Assembly: GCA_001824455.1 (NCBI GenBank)
Contig: MHXL01000137.1
Span: 1-5,964 of the forward strand
DNA from: Desulfuromonadaceae bacterium GWB2_53_15
Lineage (GTDB): Bacteria; Desulfobacterota; Desulfuromonadia; Geobacterales; Pseudopelobacteraceae
Length of the DNA: 5,964 nt
Direction of reading: 5' to 3'
Positions 5,800 through 5,964 of the stretch are shown piece after piece. Position numbers and translations under genes: made by a program. Positions within the stretch are counted from its first letter, which is position 1. Each line of letters begins with the position of its first letter. The notes below the pieces were generated by a model. That model saw nothing but the letters and a program-made list of their open reading frames with translations, made no database searches and had not been told where the DNA came from.

Positions 5800-5824
5800 T
5801 GACATTTGATGTTTTATTTGCTGA

Positions 5825-5964
5825 GTAGAATCAATCTCCCGCTATGGCGGCGAAACAATCCCCTCTCCCTGATGGAGAGGGCTAGGGTGAGGGGGCAGAG
5901 TTGATTTATACGGCATTTCTGCCCCCTTCATCCGGCCTTCGGCCACCTTCTCCTTTAGGCCCTA
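5825..5964 (-). repeat. Right copy of the hairpin-rich repeat, inverted, cut by the window edge
   Basis: Read on the minus strand this block reproduces the repeat at 352-511. It begins 25 bases after the last stop codon of the operon. Hairpins visible on the plus strand are CCGC (5839-5842) / GCGG (5847-5850), CCCTCTCC (5861-5868) / GGAGAGGG (5874-5881), AGGGGGCAGA (5890-5899) / TCTGCCCCCT (5918-5927), and GGCC-TTC-GGCC (5934-5944). The last hairpin is cut by the window end after TCCTTTAGGCCCTA, a cap sequence that also occurs in the left copy at 442-454. With no intrinsic terminator in 5800-5824, these stems may act as an mRNA 3' end or stabiliser for the operon. That role is inference. Confidence 0.85.

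Noticed and set aside
5802..5819. ACAT-TTG-ATGT followed by TTTATTT as a terminator
   Set aside because: A four-bp AT-rich stem is too weak for intrinsic termination.

Overview
This window comes from a Gram-negative bacterium that makes c-type cytochromes. It is most like a Geobacter/Desulfuromonadales-type delta-proteobacterium. That placement is an inference from three things: the kind of exported redox proteins encoded, the putative-Ig (He_PIG) surface-protein end at the left edge, and the dispersed hairpin-rich intergenic repeats. No rRNA or other marker gene is present to prove it.

Layout: positions 1-144 hold the last 47 codons of an Ig-like (He_PIG-type) repeat protein. A strong intrinsic terminator follows (about 212-244). 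Positions 145-557 contain no convincing gene. They hold the terminator, a weak promoter candidate and a hairpin-rich repeat (about 352-511), which forms the leader side of the next operon. Positions 558-5799 are one tightly packed + strand operon of six genes with spacings from a 4-base overlap to about 20 bases. After it, positions 5825-5964 hold a second copy of the same repeat in inverted orientation, cut by the window edge.

The operon encodes, in order: (1) a small secreted protein with a Cys pair and a low-complexity tail; (2) a membrane-anchored monohaem cytochrome c domain fused to a periplasmic-binding-protein-like domain; (3) an exported protein resembling a degenerate FMN_bind domain; (4) a MacB/FtsX-type ABC permease; (5) its LolD/MacB-type ATPase, with all catalytic motifs intact; (6) an exported or anchored small protein with 12 cysteines.

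Five of the six products appear to act at or beyond the cytoplasmic membrane, and the sixth is the ATPase that powers the permease. The gene set therefore looks like an envelope system that couples a MacB-type (mechanotransmission/extrusion) ABC unit to redox- and thiol-bearing periplasmic proteins. A role in metal, thiol or redox-cofactor handling is plausible but is inference only. No gene symbol can be assigned with confidence. The most notable points are the cytochrome-PBP fusion, the Cys-rich last gene, the non-canonical flavinylation-like motif, and the inverted repeats bracketing the operon without any transposase.
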